From: a virus
Reading direction: 5' to 3' (one strand)
IMG/VR virus record: IMGVR_UViG_3300047332_000042
Location: 1-37,613 of that record
Length of the DNA stretch: 37,613 nt
The notes under the pieces are model-generated. The model was not told where the DNA came from, ran no database searches, and saw nothing but the letters and a program-made list of their open reading frames with translations. A program made the translations under genes and the position numbers. Numbering within the stretch: position 1 is the first letter of the stretch; each line of letters begins with the position of its first letter. Of the stretch, positions 21,867-29,645 are shown piece after piece.

Positions 21867-24370
21867 CAGCCGCCGCCCTCGCTCGCGGCCCTGGCGCCGC
21901 TGATCTTCGCGGCGTCGATGGTGGTGTCCGCCGCGATCTCGGCGACCTCGATCTTGTTGGCGAGGTCGAGTCGCTTCATGAGCAGGTTGAACTGACGATC
22001 GCGCTCGTCGCTCTGCGCCTGCATGTGCTGCTTGAACATCTCGGCCTGCTGGTCGAGCCGCGCCTGAGCCTCGGCACGAGCCGTCTCGGCCGCAGACTCG
22101 GCGTTCTGGCGCTGCACCTCCGCGTCGGCCTTGGCCTTCTCGACCTGCGCATCCATCGTGGCCTGGAACTGGGCGAGACGCTCCTGCATGTCGATCTTGG
22201 CGTTTTCGACCTGAATGTCGCCCTGCGTCTTGGCGGCCTGCATCGCCTGCGCGCTCTGCTGCTTGGCCTGCTCGGCCGCCACGCGCGGATCGGGCGGCTT
22301 TTGCGGCGGATGCGCCGCCATCGCAGCCAGCTCGTCCATCGCCGTCTGGTAGGCGGCTTCCGTCTGGCGGCCGACCTTGAACGAGCGCAGCACCAGCATC
22401 ACCGTTTCGGCAATCGCCGGCGCGAGCTGCGGCACGTTCTGGACTACGCCCATCGCGCCCTGGATCAGGGTGTCCACCACCTTGGCGAACTCGATGCGGG
22501 AAGCCTGCTCGGCGCGCTCGTCCTGCATGATGGTCGAGTCGGTCTCGATGTCGATGCGGAAGTTGCGCGCGGGCCGATCGCGCAGGAGCGAGACCACGTC
22601 CTCCCACGTCGGCTTTTTCATGAGAGCCAGCTTGTCGGGGTCGGGCGGCGAAGGGGCAGGCCCCAACACGGTGGCCGGGTCGAATGCCGGCTGGGGCGCC
22701 TGCGGAGGCTGGCCGGGCTGGGCCGGCGGCTGCATCTGCGCCATCGCCTGCTGATGCATCTGCAGCACTTGCTGCGTGCGCTGCTGGTAGGCCTGCTGCG
22801 CCTGCATCTGCACGACGATCTGTTGCTTCTCGGCCGCTCGCAACAGATTGATGCCCGAGAGTTCTGCGATGCTCTCGATCGAGAACTGCCCGCAGATGAT
22901 CTCGGCGGCGATCTTGATCGCGTCGCGCGCGAACTCCTGGACCTCGCGCTGCAGGTCCTTCAATCGAACGTTGACGTAGCCGGCCTTGGTCTCCTGAGCC
23001 GCTGCCGTCTCCTCCGGGTCGCTGACGCCGCGCAGCAGGTCGCTCATCCCGGAGATCTCGTAGATGTCCTGCTTGACGTGCTCGCGCGCCTCGTACAACC
23101 CCTTCAGGATGTCGGCGACGTAGCTCACGTCGAGCAGCTCGACGGCGCCCTTCAGGCCGCCCTTCTCGGCGAAGGCAGCCCAAGAATCGACGCTGACGAG
23201 GATGTTTTCGCCGCCGCCTGAGAGCAGCGTGGAGAGCGCCTGCACGCCGCTGTCGTGAACGCCCACTACCTTGAGCGAGCGGGTCAGCGACGTGATGCGC
23301 TGGCTGAGGCGGTCGAGCTCTCTGGCCTGGTCGCGCCAGAGGATGTAGTCGGCCGTAGGGATGATCGATGCCGACGATGTGGAGGCTTGCAGCGGCTGCG
23401 GAAAAGGCCAGAAGCCGTCGAGCTGCAGCGGATCGTCTTGCGGGGCCTCTAGCAGGTCGTCGACGCCTCGGTTGAGGCGAATGACGCGCTTGGTCCGGCG
23501 GTCCCAGATCTCGTAGACCTTGGCTTTCGACTGCTCTTGGCCGTCGCTGTCCTTCTCCAGTCCCTCGGGGCGCTGGTCGTACTGAACCTTGGCCGTCAGC
23601 TCTGTCTTACCGAAGCGCTTCTCGAGTTCGACGCGATCGAGGTAGCTGATTCGCCAGCAGGCGTCCACCTCTTCCCACGTACGCGCCACGGTGTGGCCGA
23701 AGTCCACCCACGGCACGAAGTCGAACTTGGTCTCTTCGGAGATGACCTCTTCCACGTCTTCGGGCGCGTCGTCGGTGAGGCCTGCACCGTCGGCCTTCGA
23801 GCCCGCGGGGGCGAGCGCGCCGACAGCAGGCGTGGGCGGGATCGCGCCTGGCTTGGGCGTCGCACCGTCCTGCGAGATGGCCAGCGGATCGGCCGCCGGC
23901 ACCTTGGCGAAGTGCGGCAGGTAGCGTATCCAGACCACGCCACGCCCGGGCAGCAGGCGGTCCAGCACAGCCTGTCGGATCGAGGCGCCGAACTTCTGCT
24001 GCGTCAGCACGTTGACGAGGGCACGCTCGAGGACTTCGCTCGCGGTGCGGCCGATCGGGTCCTTGTCCTTGAACTTGCGGTCGACCTCCGGCGTCGGGTC
24101 CTTGCTGTAGAGCGCGGGCTTGAGCGTCTGGATGTTCGACCAGAGAAGGTTGAAGGTGGACAGCCTGGAGGCGTTGTCGTCCTTCTTCTCGGCGATGTAG
24201 CGCTCGATGACGAGCTTGCCGCGTTTCTCGAACATCTGCGACTTGCGCTCGTAGCGGCTGATCTCGGCGGCCCAGCGGCGCTTGAGCGCCTTCGAGTCGA
24301 GCTCGAGCTGCGGAATCTTCGGATCGACCGATCCGGACTCCGCGGGAGCGTCGTCGAGGGCTCCGCTCAC
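21866..24370 (-). CDS. portal protein, 834 aa
   Basis: This is the dodecameric DNA gate at one capsid vertex. The N-terminal region (RRWAAEISRYERKSQMFEKR, LLWSNIQTLKPALYSKDPTP) and the central helical stretch (ARELDRLSQRITSLTRSLKV) are typical of P22-type portals. The last 250 residues are an extended Gln/Ala-rich coiled coil (QAQQAYQQRTQQVLQMHQQA), recalling the long helical barrel of P22 portals. The start is GTG overlapping the previous stop (GTGA). It follows the large terminase with one small gene between. Confidence 0.85.
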   Translation of the reverse strand: MSGALDDAPAESGSVDPKIPQLELDSKALKRRWAAEISRYERKSQMFEKRGKLVIERYIAEKKDDNASRLSTFNLLWSNIQTLKPALYSKDPTPEVDRKFKDKDPIGRTASEVLERALVNVLTQQKFGASIRQAVLDRLLPGRGVVWIRYLPHFAKVPAADPLAISQDGATPKPGAIPPTPAVGALAPAGSKADGAGLTDDAPEDVEEVISEETKFDFVPWVDFGHTVARTWEEVDACWRISYLDRVELEKRFGKTELTAKVQYDQRPEGLEKDSDGQEQSKAKVYEIWDRRTKRVIRLNRGVDDLLEAPQDDPLQLDGFWPFPQPLQASTSSASIIPTADYILWRDQARELDRLSQRITSLTRSLKVVGVHDSGVQALSTLLSGGGENILVSVDSWAAFAEKGGLKGAVELLDVSYVADILKGLYEAREHVKQDIYEISGMSDLLRGVSDPEETAAAQETKAGYVNVRLKDLQREVQEFARDAIKIAAEIICGQFSIESIAELSGINLLRAAEKQQIVVQMQAQQAYQQRTQQVLQMHQQAMAQMQPPAQPGQPPQAPQPAFDPATVLGPAPSPPDPDKLALMKKPTWEDVVSLLRDRPARNFRIDIETDSTIMQDERAEQASRIEFAKVVDTLIQGAMGVVQNVPQLAPAIAETVMLVLRSFKVGRQTEAAYQTAMDELAAMAAHPPQKPPDPRVAAEQAKQQSAQAMQAAKTQGDIQVENAKIDMQERLAQFQATMDAQVEKAKADAEVQRQNAESAAETARAEAQARLDQQAEMFKQHMQAQSDERDRQFNLLMKRLDLANKIEVAEIAADTTIDAAKISGARAASEGGG

Positions 24371-24633
24371 ACGAAGATCGCGGTGCCTGCCGCGGTCGTC
24401 AAGGCGATGTAGAGCCCGGAGGCGAAGGCGGCAGGGATCGGGTTCCAGCCGGTGTTGATGACGAGGGCGACGCCAAAGTGCGTGCCGCCCGTGCCGGTGC
24501 CGTCGTACAGGTCAGCCGTGCCGGCGACGCTGGCGTAGAAGCCGAGCAGTGCGCCTTGGCTCGATTTGACCTGCAGCGCCGCGCCGGCGCCGATGGCGAC
24601 CGGAGACCCGGCCTGAATGTTGCCGATGCTCAT
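24367..24633 (-). CDS. small virion-type beta protein, 88 aa
   Basis: This small protein is made mostly of beta-prone segments: AGSPVAIGAGAALQVKSSQG, LLGFYASVAGTADLYDGTGT and ASGLYIALTTAAGTAIFV. Comparable small proteins with an LLGFYV...LYD pattern accompany head genes in other phages and may be decoration proteins. It overlaps both terminase and portal genes by 4 bases. The function is not established. Confidence 0.55.
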   Translation of the reverse strand: MSIGNIQAGSPVAIGAGAALQVKSSQGALLGFYASVAGTADLYDGTGTGGTHFGVALVINTGWNPIPAAFASGLYIALTTAAGTAIFV

Positions 24634-26072
24634 TGGAAACCGTCGCTTTCGAGGAGTGCGTCGTCGCGCTTTTGCCAATCGGACAAGTCGGCGAACGTCG
24701 CGTTGTGGAGGAACTTGGGCTCGGGTCGAGCCGGCTTCGCGGGAGGCGTCAGCTCGAGCATCTGGCAGCCGTAGCTGAAGGCATCGCCCGGATGAGAGGC
24801 CCAGTCGTGGACGGGCTCCTTGCTCATCTCCTTGGCCTCGGTGTCGTAGTCGAAGTGCCAGCTCGTCAGGCCCGAGATGCCGTCCTCGCAGGGCTCCTCC
24901 TCGAACCAGCAGCGGTCGACGACGCGTCTTGCAGCGTTGATGCGGTCGCTGATCTTGGTCTGCGGCACGATGCGCACATGCTCGGTGCCGAACTGGCGGA
25001 TGAAGCGCTCGGCCGGCGAGTGCTTCGTCGCGAACGTCTTGGCCTTGGCGTCGTGCGGCAGCCAGATCTTGTCGAGCCTCATGCCACGCTCGGCCAACCG
25101 TTCTTCGAGCTTGTCGGCCCACTCGTCGGCGTCCATTCCGGTGCCGCCCATGTAGTCGACGATGCCGAAGCCGTCGGCGCGCGGCTGCCAGAACCACCAG
25201 CTCGCGGTATCGCGAAAGCCGATGTCGCTGCTGATGCAGACGGGCGCGCCTTCCGGGTCGAAGACGACGCCGTCGGTGACGATGCGGCCCTCGGCTCGCG
25301 CTCTCGACATCCAGCGGCCGAGCACCGCGCCGAGGATTGCCGCATCGAAGCTGACGAGGTACTCCTGGTCGTACATCGACTGGCCGAGGTCGACGCCGAA
25401 ATCAGCCTTGTAGCTGGCAAGCTCGGCGGCCAACTGCTCGGCGGAGAAGACGTTCGTCTGCAGCGCGGACAGGCATTGCGCGAAGGCGCCGGCCTCCTTC
25501 TGCGCTGCGCCGAATGTCTTGAAGGCGTGGTTCTTGCCGCGCGGCGTGCTGATGAAGATCTGCCAGCCGCCGTTCTCGGCGAGGATCGGCCGAAGATAGG
25601 CCCGCGTGCTGGGGTTGCTGAGCGCCCACTCGGAGTAGACGATGCCGGCCGGAGCGGAGCCCACGAGGCTGTTGAAGTTGTCGGAGCCGACGACCTGCCA
25701 AGTCGAGCCGTTGACGAACTCAATGGACATCTCGTTTTCGCGCGTGTTCTTGCGCAGCGCCAGCGGAAAGGCCTCGTCGATGCGCTTCCTGCCGGTGTGC
25801 GGGTTGACAGCCGCCCAGATCGCCTTGCGCGCCTGGCTGGCCTCGGGGAGCATGTGCCAGTAGCCGGCGACGCGCTCGAACGCTGCGACGCAGGTCCGAT
25901 GCAGGCAGATTTCGTCTTTTCCTTGTTTCCCCCGCCCCTTCCAGGACGGGGGACGTACACCCGAGCGGCGATGCCAGATTAGCTCGGCATGCCGCCCACC
26001 GTTCTCGAAGTAGTTCCACGCGGCCATTTGGTAAGGCCGCGGGCGCCAGTTGTTGGGGATCCGAACCTTCAT
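24630..26072 (-). CDS. terL: terminase large subunit with an insertion at the P-loop, 480 aa
   Basis: This is the packaging ATPase-nuclease. A P-loop is expected at HRR(A/S)GKDE, but here 13 extra residues (38-50, GVRPPSWKGRGKQ) separate HRRS from GKDE (51-54). Walker B is IVYSEWA with catalytic Glu148, and the coupling motif is FISTPRG at 173-179. Nuclease acidic residues are likely Asp283 (SSDIGFRD), Asp341 (LPHDAKA) and Asp430 (HPGDAFSY). All other motifs look intact. The small subunit lies directly upstream, with 26 nt between and a weak ribosome site. Confidence 0.9.
   Translation of the reverse strand: MKVRIPNNWRPRPYQMAAWNYFENGGRHAELIWHRRSGVRPPSWKGRGKQGKDEICLHRTCVAAFERVAGYWHMLPEASQARKAIWAAVNPHTGRKRIDEAFPLALRKNTRENEMSIEFVNGSTWQVVGSDNFNSLVGSAPAGIVYSEWALSNPSTRAYLRPILAENGGWQIFISTPRGKNHAFKTFGAAQKEAGAFAQCLSALQTNVFSAEQLAAELASYKADFGVDLGQSMYDQEYLVSFDAAILGAVLGRWMSRARAEGRIVTDGVVFDPEGAPVCISSDIGFRDTASWWFWQPRADGFGIVDYMGGTGMDADEWADKLEERLAERGMRLDKIWLPHDAKAKTFATKHSPAERFIRQFGTEHVRIVPQTKISDRINAARRVVDRCWFEEEPCEDGISGLTSWHFDYDTEAKEMSKEPVHDWASHPGDAFSYGCQMLELTPPAKPARPEPKFLHNATFADLSDWQKRDDALLESDGFQ
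25923..25961 (-). other. 39-nt in-frame insertion with mRNA hairpin in the terminase P-loop
   Basis: Between the Ser codon of HRRS and the Gly codon of GKDE lie 39 nt without a stop. In the mRNA sense, 25953-25928 folds as an 11-bp stem (U-A, five C-G, G-C, U-G, two C-G, U-G) closed by a GGAA tetraloop of the GNRA class. The two wobble pairs form only in the mRNA strand. Removing the block would restore the usual HRRSGKDE sequence. Confidence 0.75.
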
Positions 26073-26098
26073 AATCGATGGGCGGAGGGTTAGCAACG

Positions 26099-26527
26099 CT
26101 ATTTCCCCCCGTCGCTGTAGCGCACGATCTCGACCGTCACGCCCACCGATCCGCCATGGGCGACGTCGAGCTTGTCGCCGTAGCGCTTCGGGTCCCACTT
26201 CGCAAGCAGCTTCAGGCGCGTCTCGATCTGCAGCTTGCGATGGCCGAGCATGTCGCCGCGCTTGGTCTCGATGCCGCCATCCGCCTTTTTCGTCGTCTCG
26301 ACCCCTTCGAGGGGGGTGTCGGCGATCTCCAGCGCCTCGTGCGCGATGGCGTCCCAGCCGCTGACGCGCGCTCGTGCCATGGCCGCCGCGAAGTCGGCGT
26401 TGGCCTCCGACCAGTCGTAGACCGTGCGCCACGCCGGCATGCCCTTGCTGCGACAGATTTCCCGCAGATTGACGCCTTCTGCGAGCCGCTGGCAGATCAC
26501 GTCGGCCTTGGCCTGGTCGTACGCCAT
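26099..26527 (-). CDS. terS: terminase small subunit, 142 aa
   Basis: The N-terminus (QAKADVICQRLAEGVNLREI) followed by MPAWRTVYDWSEANADFAAA is a helix-turn-helix DNA-binding arrangement usual in this small-terminase type, which recognises the packaging site. The C-terminus has LKLLAKWDPKRYGDKLDVAH, also diagnostic of the family. It lies just upstream of the large subunit. Confidence 0.85.
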   Translation of the reverse strand: MAYDQAKADVICQRLAEGVNLREICRSKGMPAWRTVYDWSEANADFAAAMARARVSGWDAIAHEALEIADTPLEGVETTKKADGGIETKRGDMLGHRKLQIETRLKLLAKWDPKRYGDKLDVAHGGSVGVTVEIVRYSDGGK

Positions 26528-26779
26528 CTAGGCCTCGCGCGCCGCGTCGAACGCCGTCTGAAGCCGCTGCAGGGCGTCGACCGGCGGCTGCTGGGTGTCG
26601 GGCGCCGGACGGTGCGGCTGCGTGGCGCCGAACTTGGCAGTGCGCCAGCCGCGCAGGTAGGCCGCGTAGCGCGCATCGCCGAAGTCGAAGGGCACAGGCA
26701 GCATCGCCCTGCCGGCGATGAAGGCGGCCTCTCCTTGCGCCCGGGCGCCGAGGATGGGGTCGGCCGGCGCCTGGGTCAC
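26528..26779 (-). CDS. small protein with ribosome-modulation-factor-like pattern, 83 aa
   Basis: A GTG start overlaps the upstream stop (GTGA). The region ARAQGEAAFIAGRAMLPVPF then YAAYLRGWRTAK recalls the G...AG...P...Y...GW-x-x-A pattern of Rmf-type proteins, although the charged RNA-binding residues are only partly present. The C-terminal part is Pro/Gln-rich and helical. The similarity is weak and by eye; the gene could equally be an unrelated late leader gene. Confidence 0.5.
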   Translation of the reverse strand: MTQAPADPILGARAQGEAAFIAGRAMLPVPFDFGDARYAAYLRGWRTAKFGATQPHRPAPDTQQPPVDALQRLQTAFDAAREA

Positions 26780-27000
26780 TGCTGCGCGGCAGTAGCTTGC
26801 GGAGAGGCCGCGCCTTGAGCGGGCAAGGTGTGGAACAGGTGCGCCCTCACAGCGCGCACCCACCCTTCGACGACGCTGACCTCGCGGCTGATGAAGTCGC
26901 CGGCTTCGGCCTTGAGCTTCTCGAGCGCAGCCTTCTTGGCGCCGAGGTCGGCTTCGAGGCTCGCGATCTCTGCTTCGAGTGCCTGCTGAATCGTCGCCAT
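26776..27000 (-). CDS. short coiled-coil protein, first gene of the late operon, 74 aa
   Basis: Residues 4-35 form a regular coiled coil (QQALEAEIASLEADLGAKKA). The C-terminal part is uncharged and Ala/Gln-rich. A strong AAGGAGGG site lies 5-12 nt upstream of the ATG, and two 15-bp direct repeats lie just behind that. As first gene in the late block it could be a regulator or assembly factor; the function is unknown. Confidence 0.6.
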   Translation of the reverse strand: MATIQQALEAEIASLEADLGAKKAALEKLKAEAGDFISREVSVVEGWVRAVRAHLFHTLPAQGAASPQATAAQQ

Positions 27001-27012
27001 CGCGTCCCTCCT

Positions 27013-27043
27013 TGGAAATGAACCGGGCTGGAAATGAACCGGG
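27013..27043. promoter_or_regulatory. two 15-bp direct repeats upstream of the late operon
   Basis: The sequence TGGAAATGAACCGGG occurs exactly twice, at 27013-27027 and 27029-27043, with a 16-bp period, directly upstream of the ribosome site of the first late gene. It may bind a regulator of late transcription. A weak leftward promoter-like pair (TTGACC-17-AAAAGT on the minus strand, about 27046-27074) lies just upstream. Confidence 0.5.
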
Positions 27044-27099
27044 GAGACTTTTGGCGAGGGCGGCTACTCGGTCAAGGCCAAACAGTGCGGGAAAGGGCG

Positions 27100-27432
27100 A
27101 TGAATGCGGTTCAATGCAAGGCTTGCAGACGCCGATTCGCCCGAATAGGCGTTTTCGACAACGGAGAGCGCCAAGCTGATCCTTCGGAACCTTTCCGAAT
27201 GGATCACCGCATGGACGCAACCGGAACCGCAGCAACTCTCGATCGCGTCGCGCCTTCGGGCTTGATGAAACCGGAGCAGGCCGCCGAGTACCTCCAGATC
27301 ACCCCGTCGACGCTGGCGGTCTGGCGCAGCACCAACCGCAAGAAGCTGGCCTACGTGAAGATCGGCGGGCAGGTCCGCTACCGACGCTCCGACCTCGACC
27401 AATTCATCGCTGACGGCCTGCGCAACGCATGA
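27100..27432 (+). CDS. excisionase/MerR-type helix-turn-helix protein, 110 aa
   Basis: The C-terminal 55 residues (LMKPEQAAEYLQITPSTLAV, then AYVKIGGQVRYRRSDLDQFI) form a classic winged helix-turn-helix of the excisionase/DNA-binding type. The start is uncertain: 27100 has a GGGAAAGGG site and adds an N-terminus with CxxC (VQCKACRRRF), while ATGs at 27199 or 27211 would give only the HTH part. A perfect inverted repeat at 27183-27199 overlaps the 27199 start. It faces away from the late operon and may regulate it. Confidence 0.7.
   Translation: MNAVQCKACRRRFARIGVFDNGERQADPSEPFRMDHRMDATGTAATLDRVAPSGLMKPEQAAEYLQITPSTLAVWRSTNRKKLAYVKIGGQVRYRRSDLDQFIADGLRNA
27183..27199. promoter_or_regulatory. 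perfect 7-3-7 inverted repeat, operator candidate
   Basis: TTCGGAA-CCT-TTCCGAA is a perfect palindrome with a 3-nt spacer, ending at the A of the 27199 ATG. Its size suits a dimeric helix-turn-helix protein. It could mediate self-control of the neighbouring HTH gene, or form a small hairpin over its start. Confidence 0.45.
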
Positions 27433-27454
27433 GCGCGCGAGAGGTCTCGCGCGC
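27433..27454. terminator. 10-bp perfect hairpin between convergent genes
   Basis: GCGCGCGAGA-GG-TCTCGCGCGC follows directly after the HTH gene stop. The stem is perfect, but there is no T-tract on either side, so a bidirectional stop or RNA-processing element is a guess. It lies where the HTH gene meets the end of the leftward replication operon. Confidence 0.4.
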
Positions 27455-27504
27455 AGCTTCCACAGCCCTTTGGTGAACGGCGCGTACGTGCTCGGCGGCG
27501 ACGC

Positions 27505-27789
27505 TCACGAGATGGCCTTGAAACGCGAAATCAGCGCGTTGTTCGCCGCAATGTTCGCGGCCAGTCGCCCCGCGTGTTCGCTCATCGTCTTCGAGATGAT
27601 GTAGCTGAACAGGCCGGGCATGCTTCGGATCTGCGCGCCGTACCAGCGGGCCTGCGCGCGGTGCCAGCGCGGCTGCATCGTGGCGCGGCGCTCGTGCCAT
27701 GCCTCCTGCGAGGAGAGCCATTCGTAGCGTGCGACGTCGAATTCCGACTTGCTGGCCCTCGTCCTCGGCTTCGCTGCAACCCGCTTCAT
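27505..27789 (-). CDS. hypothetical basic protein, 94 aa
   Basis: The N-terminus is basic (MKRVAAKPRTRASKSEFDVA). A tryptophan-rich middle section (WLSSQEAWHERRATMQPRWH) and a helical end (GRLAANIAANNALISRFKAI) follow. The start at 27789 overlaps the preceding stop (ATGA). It is the last gene of the replication operon. No family is recognised. Confidence 0.55.
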   Translation of the reverse strand: MKRVAAKPRTRASKSEFDVARYEWLSSQEAWHERRATMQPRWHRAQARWYGAQIRSMPGLFSYIISKTMSEHAGRLAANIAANNALISRFKAIS

Positions 27790-28076
27790 TCCTGCACCTC
27801 GATAGTCTCGCTCGGCGACTTGCAGTAGCTGCACTCATCTGGCTCTGCCGCGGCTCCGCAGTTGCGGCAGAACTCGCGCGGCGCTTCCATGACGACCGGG
27901 ACGCCCATTATGCAGAGTATTTCTGTGCCATCCGCTCCGACTCTGCGCTGGATGCTCTGCAATTCGCCGATCAGGCGCTGGAACATCTTCGTCCCGACAA
28001 GAACGTATTTCGGATCTGACCCCGGGCCAGTGTGGCGCACGATCCTGCAGCAGACCTCGGCGATCGCGCTGGACAT
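27786..28076 (-). CDS. small protein with C-terminal zinc ribbon, 96 aa
   Basis: Residues 1-65 have a beta/alpha character (YVLVGTKMFQRLIGELQSIQ, ILCIMGVPVVMEAP). The C-terminal part CRNCGAAAEPDECSYC is a compact two-CxxC zinc ribbon. It overlaps its downstream neighbour by 4 bases and abuts another zinc-ribbon gene upstream. The function is unknown; DNA or RNA contact is plausible. Confidence 0.6.
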   Translation of the reverse strand: MSSAIAEVCCRIVRHTGPGSDPKYVLVGTKMFQRLIGELQSIQRRVGADGTEILCIMGVPVVMEAPREFCRNCGAAAEPDECSYCKSPSETIEVQE

Positions 28077-28232
28077 TTAGTGCTGCCTCGCCATCTCGCG
28101 CAGCACCAGCGCCGCATCGCGCATCTGCGCGACGAGCGTCACCTTGGGCCACGTCTTGCCGCAGAGCAGGCAGCGATAGGCCGGGCCGTCGTCGTCGAGC
28201 TCTTCGCGGCAGTCCGGGCAGTGAATCGTCAT
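28077..28232 (-). CDS. small zinc-ribbon protein, 51 aa
   Basis: CPDC near residue 5 and CLLC near residue 21 form a two-CxxC zinc ribbon, followed by a helix (LVAQMRDAALVLREMARQH). It starts in an ATGA overlap with the J-domain gene stop and ends one base from the next gene. It is the second zinc-ribbon gene in this operon. Confidence 0.65.
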   Translation of the reverse strand: MTIHCPDCREELDDDGPAYRCLLCGKTWPKVTLVAQMRDAALVLREMARQH

Positions 28233-28840
28233 CGCCACCCCGTCGGCAGTTGCGAAAACATCACCGGCCTATGCTCGACAGGTCGCCTGCTCAGCTCCTC
28301 GTCCTGATCGTAGGTCGCCAGCATCTCACTCACCTTGGCGTGCACCTCCTTGGCCCGAGCCAAGTTGTCGAGCTGGGCGGCAATCTGCGTGAGCTGCTGG
28401 TCGATGAGCATCTGCACCAGGTTCTGCGCGCCCTTGCTGCGCACCCGGCCGGAGAGCTTGATCAGGCGCCCCTTGGCAGCGATCTGCTTGCTCTCGTTGC
28501 TGGCGATCTGGCGGCTCGCATCCGCCACGATGGAGCGCACTTGGCCGAGGATGTCGGTGCTGCCCTCCTCGTCGAGCACCTTGCGAAAGACCTGCAGCAG
28601 CATGTCTTGCGCCTCGCGCTCGATGCTGGGCAACGGAACATCCTGGCCGGTGTTGTCGTACCTGGCACGAAGCAGCGGATTCGCCAGCACCTCGTAGGCC
28701 CGGTTCACCGCAGCCATGTCGGCCTGGCTGCCGCCGGCTCGATCCGGATGCGCCTTGGCTGCGCGCTTGCGAAAGGCGCGCTTGATCGCGGCATCGTCTG
28801 CGTCTTTGCCCACGCCGAGCGTGGCGTAGTGGTCGGTCAT
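28229..28840 (-). CDS. phage J-domain protein, 203 aa
   Basis: Residues 1-65 are a J-domain with the HPD motif (His31-Pro32-Asp33 in AAKAHPDRAGGS) between two helices, and a NRAYEVLANPLLRARYDNTG helix after it. The remaining 140 residues are a long helical region (SIVADASRQIASNESKQIAA, MLIDQQLTQIAAQLDNLARA). J-domains call in host DnaK. Sitting with a helicase and a RuvC-like enzyme, it may recruit DnaK for replication, as lambda P and DnaJ do in outline; this is inference. Confidence 0.8.
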   Translation of the reverse strand: MTDHYATLGVGKDADDAAIKRAFRKRAAKAHPDRAGGSQADMAAVNRAYEVLANPLLRARYDNTGQDVPLPSIEREAQDMLLQVFRKVLDEEGSTDILGQVRSIVADASRQIASNESKQIAAKGRLIKLSGRVRSKGAQNLVQMLIDQQLTQIAAQLDNLARAKEVHAKVSEMLATYDQDEELSRRPVEHRPVMFSQLPTGWR

Positions 28841-29106
28841 CGGCCGCCCTCGCGCGCGCGCGTTTTTTGCCGCGCGAAGGCGTCGCGAGGCGGCGTCAGC
28901 CTCAGCCCCTTGGGCATCGTGATCGCGTGCCCCGTTGCCCTGAGGTTGGCTACCGTGGCGCTGGGCTGTCCAGGCCGGTGCACGACGATATCGCCCTCCT
29001 TGCTCCTTCTCATCGCCGTGTAGATGCACGGCACGCCGTCGACGAGCAGCATCTCGCCTGGGTGCCACGGAATCGTGCGGCGAAAGCGGTCTTCTGATGT
29101 GGCCAT
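28837..29106 (-). CDS. hypothetical protein, 89 aa
   Basis: The protein is mostly beta-prone in the first 60 residues (TIPWHPGEMLLVDGVPCIYT, EGDIVVHRPGQPSATVANLR) with a basic tail (FARQKTRAREGGR). Overlaps with the genes on both sides suggest coupled translation. No family is recognised. Confidence 0.6.
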   Translation of the reverse strand: MATSEDRFRRTIPWHPGEMLLVDGVPCIYTAMRRSKEGDIVVHRPGQPSATVANLRATGHAITMPKGLRLTPPRDAFARQKTRAREGGR

Positions 29107-29645
29107 CACGCTGCGCACTCCGCGAACGGATCGACGGACCGCTCTTGCGGCACGGCGAAAAGGCCCGGCGCTGGCGCAGCGCTCGAAGCTCGGGCCGCAG
29201 CCGTCACCGCGACGCCGAGCGCAGCCCACGCATGGCTCTTGACGCCGTAGGTTGGCCCCGGCTTGGCCTTCGTGCCCTGCGGGCCGAGCATGTCGAGCAG
29301 GGCCTGGCGGATGTTCGGATCCTTGGCTCTGGCGCTGCCGCACAGGAAGAGCTTCACATCTCGGCGATAGACGAGCTGCACCTCGCCAGGGGCGCGCCAC
29401 GCCTGCTGAAAGCGCCCGATCCACACGCAGGTCTCGAAGACTTCCTTGCCGACGGCCATGCCGTAGCTGGCGATCATCTCGATGGCGAGGATGACGCGCT
29501 CGCGCTCTTCGCCGGCGAACATGACCCCGCTCAGCAGCCACAGAAGCAGCTCGCTGTTGGCGAAGATGCCGCTGGAGCGCACGCGCTTGCCGTCGAAGAG
29601 CGCCCAGCCGCTTTCGGTCGTGCCTGGATCGATGGCAAGGATCAC
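29106..29645 (-). CDS. RuvC-like Holliday junction resolvase, 179 aa
   Basis: An RNase H-fold nuclease is indicated by ILAIDPGTTESGWALFDG (Asp6 by the chosen start), VILAIEMIASYGM (Glu56) and GVKSHAWAALGVAV near 135-148, with His138 where RuvC enzymes carry a late acidic or polar residue. The GTG at 29645 overlaps the previous stop (GTGA); a GTG five codons upstream is an alternative. It should resolve branched DNA during replication or packaging. Confidence 0.8.
   Translation of the reverse strand: MILAIDPGTTESGWALFDGKRVRSSGIFANSELLLWLLSGVMFAGEERERVILAIEMIASYGMAVGKEVFETCVWIGRFQQAWRAPGEVQLVYRRDVKLFLCGSARAKDPNIRQALLDMLGPQGTKAKPGPTYGVKSHAWAALGVAVTAAARASSAAPAPGLFAVPQERSVDPFAECAA

Noticed and set aside
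27145-27165. Small CGCC-CGAATA-GGCG hairpin with TTTT as a terminator
   Set aside because: The stem is only 4 bp and lies inside the likely coding region of the HTH gene.
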